From Echinometra lucunter (Eukaryota > Echinodermata > Echinoidea > Camarodonta > Echinometridae), in contig JAPZVO010000059.1 in the NCBI GenBank assembly GCA_029962745.1, forward strand, positions 61,644-125,643: a stretch of 64,000 nt of DNA. Direction: 5' to 3'. The notes under the pieces are model-generated. The model made no database searches. It was not told the DNA's origin and saw only the letters and a program-made list of their open reading frames with translations. Position numbers and translations under genes: made by a program. Positions 32,580-43,520 of this stretch are shown here, in pieces (position 1 is the stretch's first letter; each line of letters opens with the position of its first letter).

Positions 32580-33560
32580 ATGTGATTAATGAACATTTTC
32601 AGCTTTGTTGCCCAACAACAACTTTGAGCAAGTTTCATAATTTGAATTAATATAAATACAGGTTATGCCGCCCAAGACAACTTAAATGTATATACAGAAT
32701 GTGTAAAATGATCCCTGTATGTTAATTGTGTAGGTGGTGTGCATGATACAGCATTTTAATCTAACTTGATAGTGCTATTCATCTATAGTGAATTCAGCCT
32801 GTGATGAAACCTAACAAGGTAAATTCATGTATGATACTTCCATTAAATATGAGTTTTGTTGAGACCTATGAATTTAAAATATATTTTTGAAATTATAAGG
32901 AAGTCCCCTTCCACCATGCCCACGGTTTGAAGCTTTTTTTCTTTTTCATTATGAAATTATGTGATTTGGTTATTATGCGCCGATTTGTATGTACTATAAG
33001 GAGACATATTAAGATTTTGTACTCTAATAACTATTTTGTAGTAATTGCAATATGTACCTCAGAAATATTGAATCAAGTATACACATGTTGCTAGCAAATT
33101 ATATTCTACAATAACAGACAGTGCCCAGTACACTCACGTCAACAGTATACGCACAACAACCAATGTGGTATATTTTGGAGCTACAGTAAACTGAGCGACA
33201 TGATACGGAGCCCACCAGGTGACATGAGGAGAATCATTTCTCTATGGATTATTGTATTCCCTCAAAATAATTATTTGATCACTCTAAATGATTATTTCAC
33301 TCCCTCCCAACATCACTGCATCACTGTGATCCCTCCAAACAACTACTGCGTCCCCTCGCAATATTTTTGACAACCGTTATATTGGGTGGGCGCGGATTTG
33401 CTGTATAAGTACCATTATTTTGGGCAGGGGAATTGCCTGTATTATCATCCCCCAATCATTCACGATTAAATATGACATGGCCCTTTTTAATCCCCTCAAA
33501 AGGCGAAATAAAGAAAGAAAATGGGTAAACAGTTAAGAAAACTTAATGAAGAAAACAGAA
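32580..33560. other. Non-coding stretch
   Basis: AT-rich. No gene or repeat family is recognised apart from ordinary low-complexity runs. Confidence 0.45.
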
Positions 33561-34520
33561 AACGCTGGGAGCGCTCGCTCGTTTTGCTCGCTTTCATTTC
33601 ACGTATCTCAACAAATGCCGGTTATGATCCTAATGAAAGGAAATCGGTACACATCTTGTCTTCCTAATGTTATACTAGGGAAGCGGAAGGGGAGACCTCC
33701 CTGGTTATACTATCCTTCTACCCACAAAATGTTTGTCAAATAATTACACACACTTAGAAAGAAAAGTTGAGTGTTTTACCCTAAATGCAACACTAGCAGC
33801 ACCTTTCATGAAATAGGTGCAAAGATGCGTCATTTTGTATTTGTTTGCTCCAGGAAATGGCCGTCTGCACCCTTAAAGATGCAACTTCGCGCTTTTAAGA
33901 ATGCAGATTTTTTTTGCATTCAAAAGGGTACAAATTTGCACCTTTTCTGAAGGGTCCAACTCTAGCCACTGCACCTTAAAGGTACATTTTGCATCCTTAA
34001 GGGTGCATGTTTACCCTTAAAGGTGCTTTAGGGTGCAAAGTTGTACCCATAAAGGAGCTCCCACTGTTCCATTTGAAGGGTGCAAAATTGAACCCGTTTT
34101 TTCTTAGTGCAAGTATTCTCGAATTCTGTGGGAGGAGTGCGTCATACCTTCATCTAGTTTATTTTGGTAGAAGATCGTTTCTGTCACTTATAAAACATGA
34201 AAACTATTAGTTTCGGGTGCCAAACAATTACCCAAATAGCCACATATTTGGCAATTAGGTGATCATATACTACACGTATTCGTATTTCTTTGAGGCCCAT
34301 GGAAGAGTATAAATTTTTCTTTGCTTGCTGCGCTCACTTGAATAACATTTAGACACACGATAGTATGGAGGGCCATTTGGACATGTACGCGAGTTGACTG
34401 AATAGATAATTTACATACTTATAGACAGGCCTATAGTCCATTTTGAAGACAAAATTTATTTTCTCGCTTGCTTGGCTCGCTCGTCATATTTCTAATCAGG
34501 GTTATATTGAACAGGAAAAA
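33560..34520. repeat. Short-palindrome repeat cluster and CTCGCT repeats
   Basis: From about 33780 to 34110 words of the type GCACCCTTAAAGGTGC and AAGGGTGCAAA recur in both orientations at least ten times, giving many small dyads. CTCGCTCG words at 33570, 34325 and 34460 flank the cluster. Confidence 0.6.
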
Positions 34521-34589
34521 ATAATTGGACCATTGAGGTGTTAGAATAGAGTTATATTTGAAAGGGAGGCCACCGATTATACCATTGAA

Positions 34590-34985
34590 GACAAAATGCT
34601 AGTTTTTCATCAAAATAGTGGGGATTTTTTCATTTTTGTTGTTTGCTTTGTTTGTTGTTTTTTGTGTGGTTTTTTGGTGTTTTGTGTGTTTTTTTTTGTT
34701 TTTTTTGTTTTTTTTGTTTTTTTTTTTTTTTGGGGGGGGGGTAGCTCGTTTCGCTAGTTCGTTTAAAGAGTATGGTTTAGTAACAAAGTGCCGAAAAGTC
34801 ATAATTGGCAGTCAGGTTGCCAAAGTCCTCATATGTCTATGTGAATTCGATGATAACCATTTGCCAGACCCTTTCCTAGCTTGGTCGCTTCGCTTCCTCG
34901 CCGAGAATATTCCATAACTGGCAGTCAGAGAATATTCCATCATCCCCAACCACGAACACAATCAACCCCCCTGCGGTGTTAATGT
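34590..34985. other. T/G-rich low-complexity stretch
   Basis: A T/G-rich tract at 34620-34740 produces a Phe-rich open frame that I do not accept as a gene. Confidence 0.6.
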
Positions 34986-34989
34986 GCAA

Positions 34990-36520
34990 GGGAACACAAC
35001 ATGGCGGGCATTTTGAATTGGCTTAAGGGGGACTTTTATACAAATGTATGCAAATTAGGAGTTAAGGAATAGTTGTAAGCTGTTAATAATGATATAAGCA
35101 TGTTCTTTGGGTCCCTAAACATACATAGCGACACTGCAATTAGCTTTCTATGAGTCTCAGATCTATAGATGTATGCTAAATGGGTTTTGCTTGTCTACTG
35201 TAGTCAACATGGTGGCGCATAATCCTTAAGGATTATGTTTTTCCCCTCATTTTCCCCCTTGTTTTCTTTCTCTCTTTTGCGTTTTTTGCGTCCCCTCAAA
35301 GTGCCGCCCGGGCACTTGCCCCCTTGCAACCCCCAGATACGCCACTGATTTTATGCAAATTTATGCAAATTAAGAGTCAGTGGATAGTTGCTAGTAATGA
35401 TATGATAAACCTGTTTCATCCCGTACCCTTGGATAAACACAGTGAAATTAATTTTCTATGAGTATCAATTGAGGTAGAGTTTTAAAATGCAACTTGGCAG
35501 CCATTTTGAATGAGAAAAAGGCAAATCTTATGCAAATTTATGCAAAGAGTCAGCAGATAGTTGCTAGTAATGCTGTGATAAATCTCTTTCATCCCCTAAC
35601 CTTGGATAAGGACACTAAAAATTAACTTTCCATGAGTATCAATTGAGGTAGTTTCAAAATTCAACTTGGCAGCCATTTTTTAATTTAAAAAAATTTAATT
35701 TTATGTTAATTTATGCAAATTAGTAGTAAAGGAGTAGTTGTAAGCTGGTAATAATGCCATAATATTGTTCCTTGACCCCGAAAACATAGGTAAAGACACT
35801 CTAATTAGCTTCCTATGTGTCTCAGACCTATATATCGGTTAAACTAAGGTGTCTAATGTGGTCTAATATGGCGGCCATTTAAAAATGAAAACAGGGTTAA
35901 TTATCAGCATATTTATGCAAATTAAGAGTCAGTGGCTAGTTATAACTTGCTAGTAATAATACTATAACAATTTCCGCTTATCATCTAACCATGGAAAAGG
36001 ACACTGAAATTAACATTAAATGAGTATCATATGAGATAAAGTTTTGAAACATGCAAAATGGCAGCTAATTCGGTATGAAAAAGGCTAACTCTATGCAAAT
36101 CTATGCAAAATAAAGAGTTAATGAGCACCTGTAAGTCTGTAAGTATGCCGCAATCATGATCCTTAGCCCCAAAACTTGGGTAAAGACACTACATTTAGCT
36201 ATCTTCTTGTCTCAGATCTAGAGATATTGGCTAAATTGTAAGTTCTGCATGACATTGTGTACTGTGGTCTGATATGGCGGCCGTTTAAAAGTGAAAAGGA
36301 ATTAATAATATGAAAATTTATGCAAACTGAGAGTCAGTGAAGAGTTATAAGCTATTGCAATGATAAATCTTCTTCATCTTCTCACCATGGATAAGAACAC
36401 TAACAATAATTGTCCATGAGAATCAATTAAGATACTAGGTGTAAACATGCAACATGACATTTTGGATTGAAAAAAAGGCTAATCTTAAGTAAATTCATGC
36501 ATATTATTAGTTAAAGGTGA
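34990..36520 (-). repeat. Dimeric satellite array, internal copy
   Basis: Same A/B monomers as the arms, in minus orientation (TATGCAAATTTATGCAAATTA, GATATGGCGGCCATTTA, GAGTCAGTGGATAGTT). A GTGGCGTA-family poly-C repeat has inserted at about 35222-35347, where it ends CAGATACGCCACTGATTTTA. Confidence 0.85.
35222..35347 (-). mobile_element. GTGGCGTA/poly-G repeat inserted in satellite
   Basis: On the minus strand it opens with CAGTGGCGTATCTGGGGGTT and continues GGGGGCAAGTGCCCGGGCGG, then A/G-rich sequence. It cleanly splits a satellite monomer, which shows that the family is a discrete insertion rather than simple C/G expansion. Confidence 0.6.
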
Positions 36521-37539
36521 CATTCAAAGAAAATCACAGAATAGGGTTATTTATATATGAATGGAAACGGGGAAGTATGTAGAAGACAGTGGTGTTCATT
36601 TTTGCTCCTGTAAATTCCAAGAAATTATCTAAAAACGCATTTTCCAAAAACGCCCCTCTGATTCTCAAACCCGGAAGTGGCTGCGAGCGAAACGGGTCCC
36701 CAATGATGACGTATAGGCCTATGGGCGATCTGCGGCGAGCTAGGCGCTTGCACGTAATGAAACATTGTGCACTGAGATGATCGCATGCAATTTTGATGGA
36801 TTTTAGCTGTTATAAGAGAGCAGGCAAAACTGCAGTGGCTTATTATTTAAATTACCTCATTGATGACTCGATTTTCTTTTCTTTTTTCGGTCAAAGCAGA
36901 ATATAAAGTAGGAAATTGGCATGAAAATGACAAAGAAAACCAAGCCAGGCCGGGATGCAAATGTCAAACTACGTCCCAAAACGACGTTGCATCAAGTTCT
37001 CAGAGACAGAACTGATTAAAAGACCCGCTCGTCAAATCATGATTGTATGTAAAAGTTACCTAGATAATATTGTTGTCTAAGGAAAATTGATGCTTCTTGT
37101 AGAAACTATCTTGATCTACAACATTCCTGTTCACTAAAATCTCGTACTTATTATGATAGGAATGGCTAGCTAGCGTACAGAGACTGGACGTCACCACTGA
37201 TCTCAGATACTAGTGTAGAGCTGGGGTGTAGAGATGAACATCATACATGTATTGCATTATAGCATAGCTTCAAGTCTTTATCAAGGGATTTTTTTCCCTG
37301 TAATACTCTGATTAAACATGATTTCGATAACGAATTTCATTCGAAAATTATTTTTTTCAAGGAATTTACTTTTTTATTGCAGGTTCTGATGATTTTCAAG
37401 CAGATAAACAGTGAAAATAACCCAGATACGAAATTATAACTGATCAAAGACTATCACCAAAGGCCTAATTGAATTACAAGCCAAATTACTCTCACCTTCG
37501 CCTCAGATCACCTACTTTACCTCACCTACCTACTACATA
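36521..37539. other. Non-coding interior of the giant element
   Basis: No gene is supported. Small frames such as the one near 36590 have no family features. Confidence 0.45.
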
Positions 37540-38851
37540 CAATAAGCGAGTTCACGGATGCAGTCAGCGTCTTCTGACGTCACGGCTCGAGAGTTCATTG
37601 GAGAACCAAAATACGAACGCGCGTGCCGACGATAACGAGAAAGGTCATACCCGTCCGTTGGCCGCTCGCAACATGTACAAAATGAATGTAAATCGCGCGT
37701 GTCATTAATAACCAGCGCTTGTACTGTAGCTTTCTTTCGAGCTTTTTTGATTTCGCGTTAATGAACTTTGCATCAATATCATCGATTGTTATCTCCATTT
37801 CTCCGTGATTCCTACAATGGCTGACAAAAATAAGTATTTTGACAATAAACATGATGGAGGCGGGCTGCAATTTGACAGGTATTAAAGAAGAATTACAAGT
37901 GAAGATATACCCCCCCCCCCCAAAAAAAAAGAAAATAATGGAATTATGGTGATAAATGCCATCCCCATTTAACAAATGAAGGTAGGGTAATATATTTAGG
38001 ATAAGGAGTGGACTAATACACAATCATGCTACAATAATTAATGGCCATGATATGACATTGTGATTATACTATTAAATAATAGAATTTTCCATAACTTAAA
38101 AAAAAAAAAAATCCTTCACCTTACTCCTGACCTTCGCAAATGGAAATTTATAAACTGAAATTGTATAAAAGGCTTATATAATTCAGAGATGTTTATGCAT
38201 TTTATTTTATTCTGAATCTTAGTGTCTTATCATCGCTACTGGCATTGCCTTTGGTGCATTGCCCTGCCCCTGGGCCAGCCGGCAGGCTCTGGCTCTGCTC
38301 CGAGTCTGATCAGATGGCAGTATCAACTAGCAGCTACCTTTATGAAGCAGTTCTACACTCAATACCATTCTTAAAAACCCCAATCATAACTCACTTTGCT
38401 AAAGTTCCTTCTCCCACGATATGTTTTGTCTGGATTGTAAGTGAAATACCGTCACGGAGTTTATTGTAGCAGACGCTTTTCTTCAGCGGTATTTAATCCC
38501 ACATGCTGAAAATGGCGTGAGTACGAGCGAGAGCCGCTAGTATTTTCCAAACATCGTCCATAATTTCGGCGTCAAATATCATGATTACCACGTAATTAAT
38601 GCTGGATAAATAAATGAATGTAATATCATAACTACCTTTCGATGGAAATCACCTTTAGGAGAGAAAATCCTGAAAAATCAATGGTTAAACAACGTTGGGA
38701 ACGGTTCAATTGAAATCACTGCAATGAGAACAACACGGACGAACGATCGTAAACGAAGAAATCGTCCGAAAAGGTCTCCATTGACCTTTGACCCCGAGCC
38801 GAGCTCAGGGACTCGCGCATGCGCGGACTGTAACACTGAACTCGCTTATTG
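37540..38851. mobile_element. Non-autonomous TIR element, 1.3 kb
   Basis: The ends CAATAAGCGAGTTCA (37540-37554) and TGAACTCGCTTATTG (38837-38851) are perfect 15-bp inverted repeats. The terminal hundred bases on each side are GC-richer than the flanks. No coding capacity for a transposase is seen, and no clear target duplication is found. Confidence 0.6.
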
Positions 38852-39489
38852 CCGAGTATGGAAAAGTTAACTTAAGCACATGTAAATATAAGTTGCTACT
38901 TCATAGAAAAAAAAAAAAAAAATAGCAGTTAGGTGATTACCATTTCTATATTTTCTTTACACAAGTTCAAACTATTCGCCAAGAAAACAATTTGAATTCA
39001 AGAAAAAAAGTATTCCGTCTATCCCTCCGTCTTTCGTAAATAATAACACCCCTAAAATTAAAATGGTATGCCGCACAACGGTTACATAGCATGTACAAGT
39101 CATAATTAAATTGTAGAATTTCTCCGACATTATTATATGAATAATGTTAAATAGAATGGTTGAAACATACTTTGAAAACATTCACAGAATAATGAATTCA
39201 TACAAACAATGCAGAAACGTCGTTTTAATCACTCCCTCGGACACGACACATCACATTCACCACATTAACAACACACCACATCACTGGCTATTGCCCATAC
39301 GATAACGTCACGGATCTCGCATCGAGTTGGGCAACGTATGCACAGGCAACATTGGCGGTCCGTTTTATCGATTTGTGACAGGCAATATTTGTTTCCCACT
39401 TACTTTTCAAAAGTTTCAATCGGTTTTATAGTGATTTGTGCACCATAAACTTTATTTTTATATGAAATTCGAGCATATTCAAAACCTAT
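38852..39489. other. Non-coding stretch before the right satellite arm
   Basis: AT-rich then CAC/CACATC-rich near 39235-39290. No supported gene. Confidence 0.45.
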
Positions 39490-40915
39490 GAATAGCAGCT
39501 TTAAGGAATAGTTCTAAGCTGCTAATAATGCTATAACAATCGTCCTTGACCGCTAAAACATAGGTAAGAACGCCAAAATGTGTTTTCTATTACTTTTTCT
39601 GATATCTAAAGAATATAGGCTAAAATATTGTCTGTTATAGCAGCAATTTGGAATTGTTAGGGATTAATAATAGGCAAATTTATGCAAATTAAGAGTCTGA
39701 CTCTTAATTTGCATAAATTTGCCTATTAGTAATTGGATAATTATAACTTGCTAGTAGAACTATAATAAATCTCCCTCATCCCCTGCTAACCATGAACAGG
39801 GACACTGACATTGACTTTCTATGAGTATCAGATGAGACAAAGTTTTAAGCATGCCGCATGGCAGCCATTTCGAATTGAAAAAAAGGGTTAATATTATGCA
39901 TTTTTATGCAAATTAGGAGACATGGAGTATTCATTTGGTGGTGATATTGCCAGAATCATGTTCCTTGACCCCCAAACATCGGTAAAGACACTGAATTTAG
40001 CTCTCTGTATGTCTCAGATCTAGAGGTATAGGCTAAAATAGGTTATGTGTGTATGCTGTGGTCTGCAATGGCGGCCATTTAGAAGTGAAAGGGGAGTATT
40101 TGTTGTGCAAATTTATGCAAATTAAGAGTCAGTGGATAGTTGTAACTTGCTAGTAATGCTGATGAATCTTCTTCATCCCCTACGCACGGATATAAGGACA
40201 CTGAGTTTAAGTTTCCATGAGTATCAATTGAGGAAGAGTTTTAAAATGCAACCTGGCAGCTATTTTGAATTTAAAAAAAAAACTAATTTTATACAAATTT
40301 ATGCAGATTGGGAGTTAAGGAGTAGTTGTAAGCTGGTAATAATGCCATAATCATGTTCCTTGACCCCCAAAACATAGGTAAAGACACTAAAATTAGCTTT
40401 CTACGTGTCTCGGATGTAGAGATATAGGCTAAAGTATGTTCTGCTTGTTTAATGTGGTCTGACATGGCCGCCATTTAGATGTGGAAAGGGGTTAATTGTA
40501 TGCAAATTTATGCAAATTAAGTGTCAGTGGATAGGTATAACTTGCTAGTAATGCTTATAAATCTTCTTCATCCCCAAACCATGGATATAAGGACACTGAA
40601 ATTAACTTTCCATGAGTATCAGATGAGATTTAGTGTTTTAAATGCAACTTGGGAGCCATTTTGATTTTTTTTAAAGGCTAATTTTATGTAAATTTATGCA
40701 AATTAGGAGTTAAGGAGTAGTTGTAAGCTGGTAATAATGCCATAATCATGTTTCTTGACCCCGGAAACATAGGTAAAGACACTAAAATTAGCTCCCTACG
40801 TGTCTCATATCTAGAGATATATGCTAAACTAGGTTCTCTGTATCTCACCATGTCTACTGAAGTATGATATGGCGGCCATTTTGAATTTATGCAAATTAGG
40901 CATTGATCCACCACT
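39490..40915 (-). repeat. Dimeric satellite array, right arm
   Basis: Minus-orientation A/B monomers, the inverted partner of 30440-31790. A local short inverted repeat at about 39676-39725 (AAATTTATGCAAATTAAGAG and its complement) marks a head-to-head junction of monomers. Confidence 0.87.
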
Positions 40916-41020
40916 TCAATTTTTGTTAATTTTTTAGTATGTTGTTTTTATGGCTATTCCAGATTACATGTAAGTGGAATCGTTTCTGTTGCAATTAGTT
41001 CTGGGTTGTTTTTTTTTCAT

Positions 41021-42156
41021 ATTTTGACTGTACTAATAATACAAGAGGATCTTCCTTTACAAGAGATCGATCAAAACATAATTATCATGTTACATTTACA
41101 TGTACGTGTTAGCTCGGCTCGTGGTTACATACAATGATATACTAGCACAATAACCGAAAGTTGCATCATATTAAACTTCCTTGTACAGTGTGAGTCAGAA
41201 AAAATAACACTTTATATTACTGATTGTTTTAAAAGCGACTTATTAATATGAATGTATTCGATATGTACTTGTGGATTATTTCCCCTGCCTCATTATAATA
41301 CGATATTAACGGAATACTGTTTCATAAAGGCCTTTAATTGAGTACAAGCCTATCTGTCAGGAAGAACCTCTTGGGAAAAGTTCAAACCTTACCAAGAAGA
41401 GAAAAGGTCTAACGTCCAGCGGATTAAGCCAATTCTGTATAAGGACTTCTTGGACAAACCTAACCCATCTTGATGCAAAAAGAAATGCTCGCTTTCCCCA
41501 AGTTGTTCTAACTGTCAATGACTCCTAATCAGGTTAAGAGTTGATGTAAGTGGATTTTGACCAAGTCACCTAAATTGACCTATGTGTAATCAATAACCAT
41601 GAAATATCACCTCATGCATATTGTACAAATAAAAATACAGTAGCCTGTGAGAACATAAGAAATACTGCAAACAATTCCATTCTAAAACAAGGCGATTAAA
41701 AAAATGCTAATATTTTCTCGGTTTTAAACAAAGAGTAATTACAATAGAATTTTTTTTTGGGACCCATACTGTATTATGTTGCAATAAACTTTGATATCAC
41801 TGTCAACGTATGGTTCTTGCATTTTCTCTCTCTACAAATTACAGAATGCTACGCAACATTGGTGAGTTCAAATCCATTTAAAATCAATCTTTACAAGATC
41901 AATTTCGGGCCTGTACATGTATGCAACACATACATGTGTACCCTTCTAACTTGATACTTGTAAACATCTATTTAAATGTGACTGTGTGTGAGTTTATGTT
42001 CAGCTACGTGCAGTGATCAGTGTGCTGTATTAGAAACAGAGCTCACTTCCTTGATCATTACGTTTTCTTTTTAAAACCATCCAGTGCCGCAAAAAGCTCT
42101 CAAATTCCCTTTAAGGAAAGGGCAAAATCAAATACCTAGCTTAGTTTTTGAGTTCG
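41021..42156. other. Non-coding stretch
   Basis: AT-rich. No gene or known repeat is recognised. Confidence 0.45.
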
Positions 42157-42814
42157 TTCCACCATCTGTACAGACTTAGTAGAAAATGCTCATTTTCAAG
42201 CTAAAAGCATAACAAACAATATTCAAGAGGTCTACCTCAAAAAATTTGTAGCGAAAGCTTCCAAATCCAAGATGGCATCCAAAATGGCAGCCATTTTGAC
42301 GGAATTTGAATTTTCCAAGATAAAATTTGATAGAAACATCCAATTGAAACAAAATTGGTCTCATCTGAAAGAAATTTAAATGCCCTACAGTTTGATGCCA
42401 TTTGTGAGTGGTGTTCAAGTAATTCGGTCTAGAATTTTAGTCAAAAAGTGTGTTTTTTGACATTTTTTCCCCCAAAACTGAAAATTTGCAAAACGCATGA
42501 TTTAGCATAAATCAAAGAAGATTTTACAGATCGTCTTGAAACCTTCCAGAAAACTTTCCAGATATATATAATAATCATCTGTGCAAAATTAGAAAGGAAT
42601 ATCATTCTCCGTTCTAAAGTTATAATGTCTCAAACTTGAAAACTCGTATTTCATAAATTTCTCTTCTTGCATATGCATGTGTTATATTCCCATAGACTAT
42701 AATGTATTAACATGCATGTGCCCTGTACAAAAGTGCAGACGTTGATATAATTTCGCTTTACAAACCAAGTAGGCCATGCTTATATTTGCGCTTATTTACA
42801 TGTTTCATTTTTTG

Positions 42815-43288
42815 TAACTAAACTTGGATGGTAGATGCCTTACACAAACTCCAATGTTATTGGGGAGTCAAAGGTCAAATGTGGTCAAATGTTTACATTT
42901 TCGTGCATATTTCTACTGGGGTTGGTAACTTTAGAACCATAAGTCCATTTGTAACCAAACTTGGATAGTAGATGCCTTTCAGGGACACTAACTGGTATTT
43001 GAGAGTCAAAGATCATGTATGTATGTCAAAGGTCAAATTGTAAAATTTTCGTGCATATTTCTACTGGGGTTAGTAACTTTAGAACCATAAGTCCATTTGT
43101 AACAAAACTTGGATGGTAATTGCCCTTCAGGGACCTCATAGTTATTTTGGGGTCAAAGGTCATGTAGGCAGGTGAAAGGTCAAAGGAGGTAAAGTGTTAA
43201 AACTTCCCTGCAATATTCTCCTGGACTTGATAGCTTTTGGAGCTATGACTGCATTTGTAACCTAACTTGGATTGAAGATGCCATAAAC
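42815..43288 (+). repeat. Tandem repeat with AGGTCA words, about 134-157 bp units
   Basis: Units begin TTTGTAACNAAACTTGGATG at about 42815, 42949, 43097 and 43254. Each contains GTCAAAGGTCA-type words (nuclear-receptor half-site look-alikes) and GTGCATATTTCTACTGGGGT. The first one and a half units are part of the inverted repeat arm. Confidence 0.8.
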
Positions 43289-43520
43289 AGGGTGGCCCAA
43301 AAAGAACGGAACACATGTGATCCTTAATTTCAGCGTGATTAATAACATAATGTGATAATTGTTCATTTGGTTTGAAAGAGAATTTTCCTTGAAAATACAT
43401 TTAATATTCCCAGGACTTATTTTAGACAACCACCAGGAAAACGGCATTTTGAAGAGTTTGTCCCGTTTCTCCCTGACCATCCCATTTACTGTTCCAGTTC
43501 ACCTCCATGGTGTCCCACTT
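43289..43520. mobile_element. Possible TIR element end (CAGGGTGGCCCAAAAAG)
   Basis: CAGGGTGGCCCAAAAAGAAC followed by GGAACAC resembles the terminal word of the MITEs at 10677 and 31890 and of Tc1/mariner-like elements. It abruptly ends the tandem repeat. No clear opposite end could be placed (a GTGTCCCACTT word occurs near 43510). Confidence 0.4.

Larger units (their letters stand above)
30340..41020. mobile_element. Candidate giant foldback element with satellite-built inverted repeats
   Basis: The first 1.45 kb (30340-31790) and the last 1.5 kb (about 39490-41020) are inverted complements base for base. AGAACTAATTGCAAC, AACAAAAATTGAAGTGGTGG and AGTAGACATGGTG read inward from both ends in the same order and spacing. 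Both arms are arrays of one satellite. A third array in the same orientation as the right arm lies at 34990-36520. The interior holds a MITE, a SINE tail and a TIR element, but no transposase frame. Long inverted repeats made of tandem units resemble foldback/TU-type elements of other animals. The mobile-element reading is inference; the inverted structure is seen. Confidence 0.6.

Noticed and set aside
34618..34917. Phe-rich 99-codon frame
   Set aside because: It comes from a T/G-rich tract. No family motif is seen.
36589..36780. Small plus-strand frame of 63 codons
   Set aside because: No homology-like features, no splice context, and it lies inside repeat DNA.
30443..40914. Short frames such as those starting MVDQCLICINSKWPPY in the satellite arms
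   Set aside because: They recur in each arm because the repeat recurs. They cross monomer boundaries and show no codon constraint.
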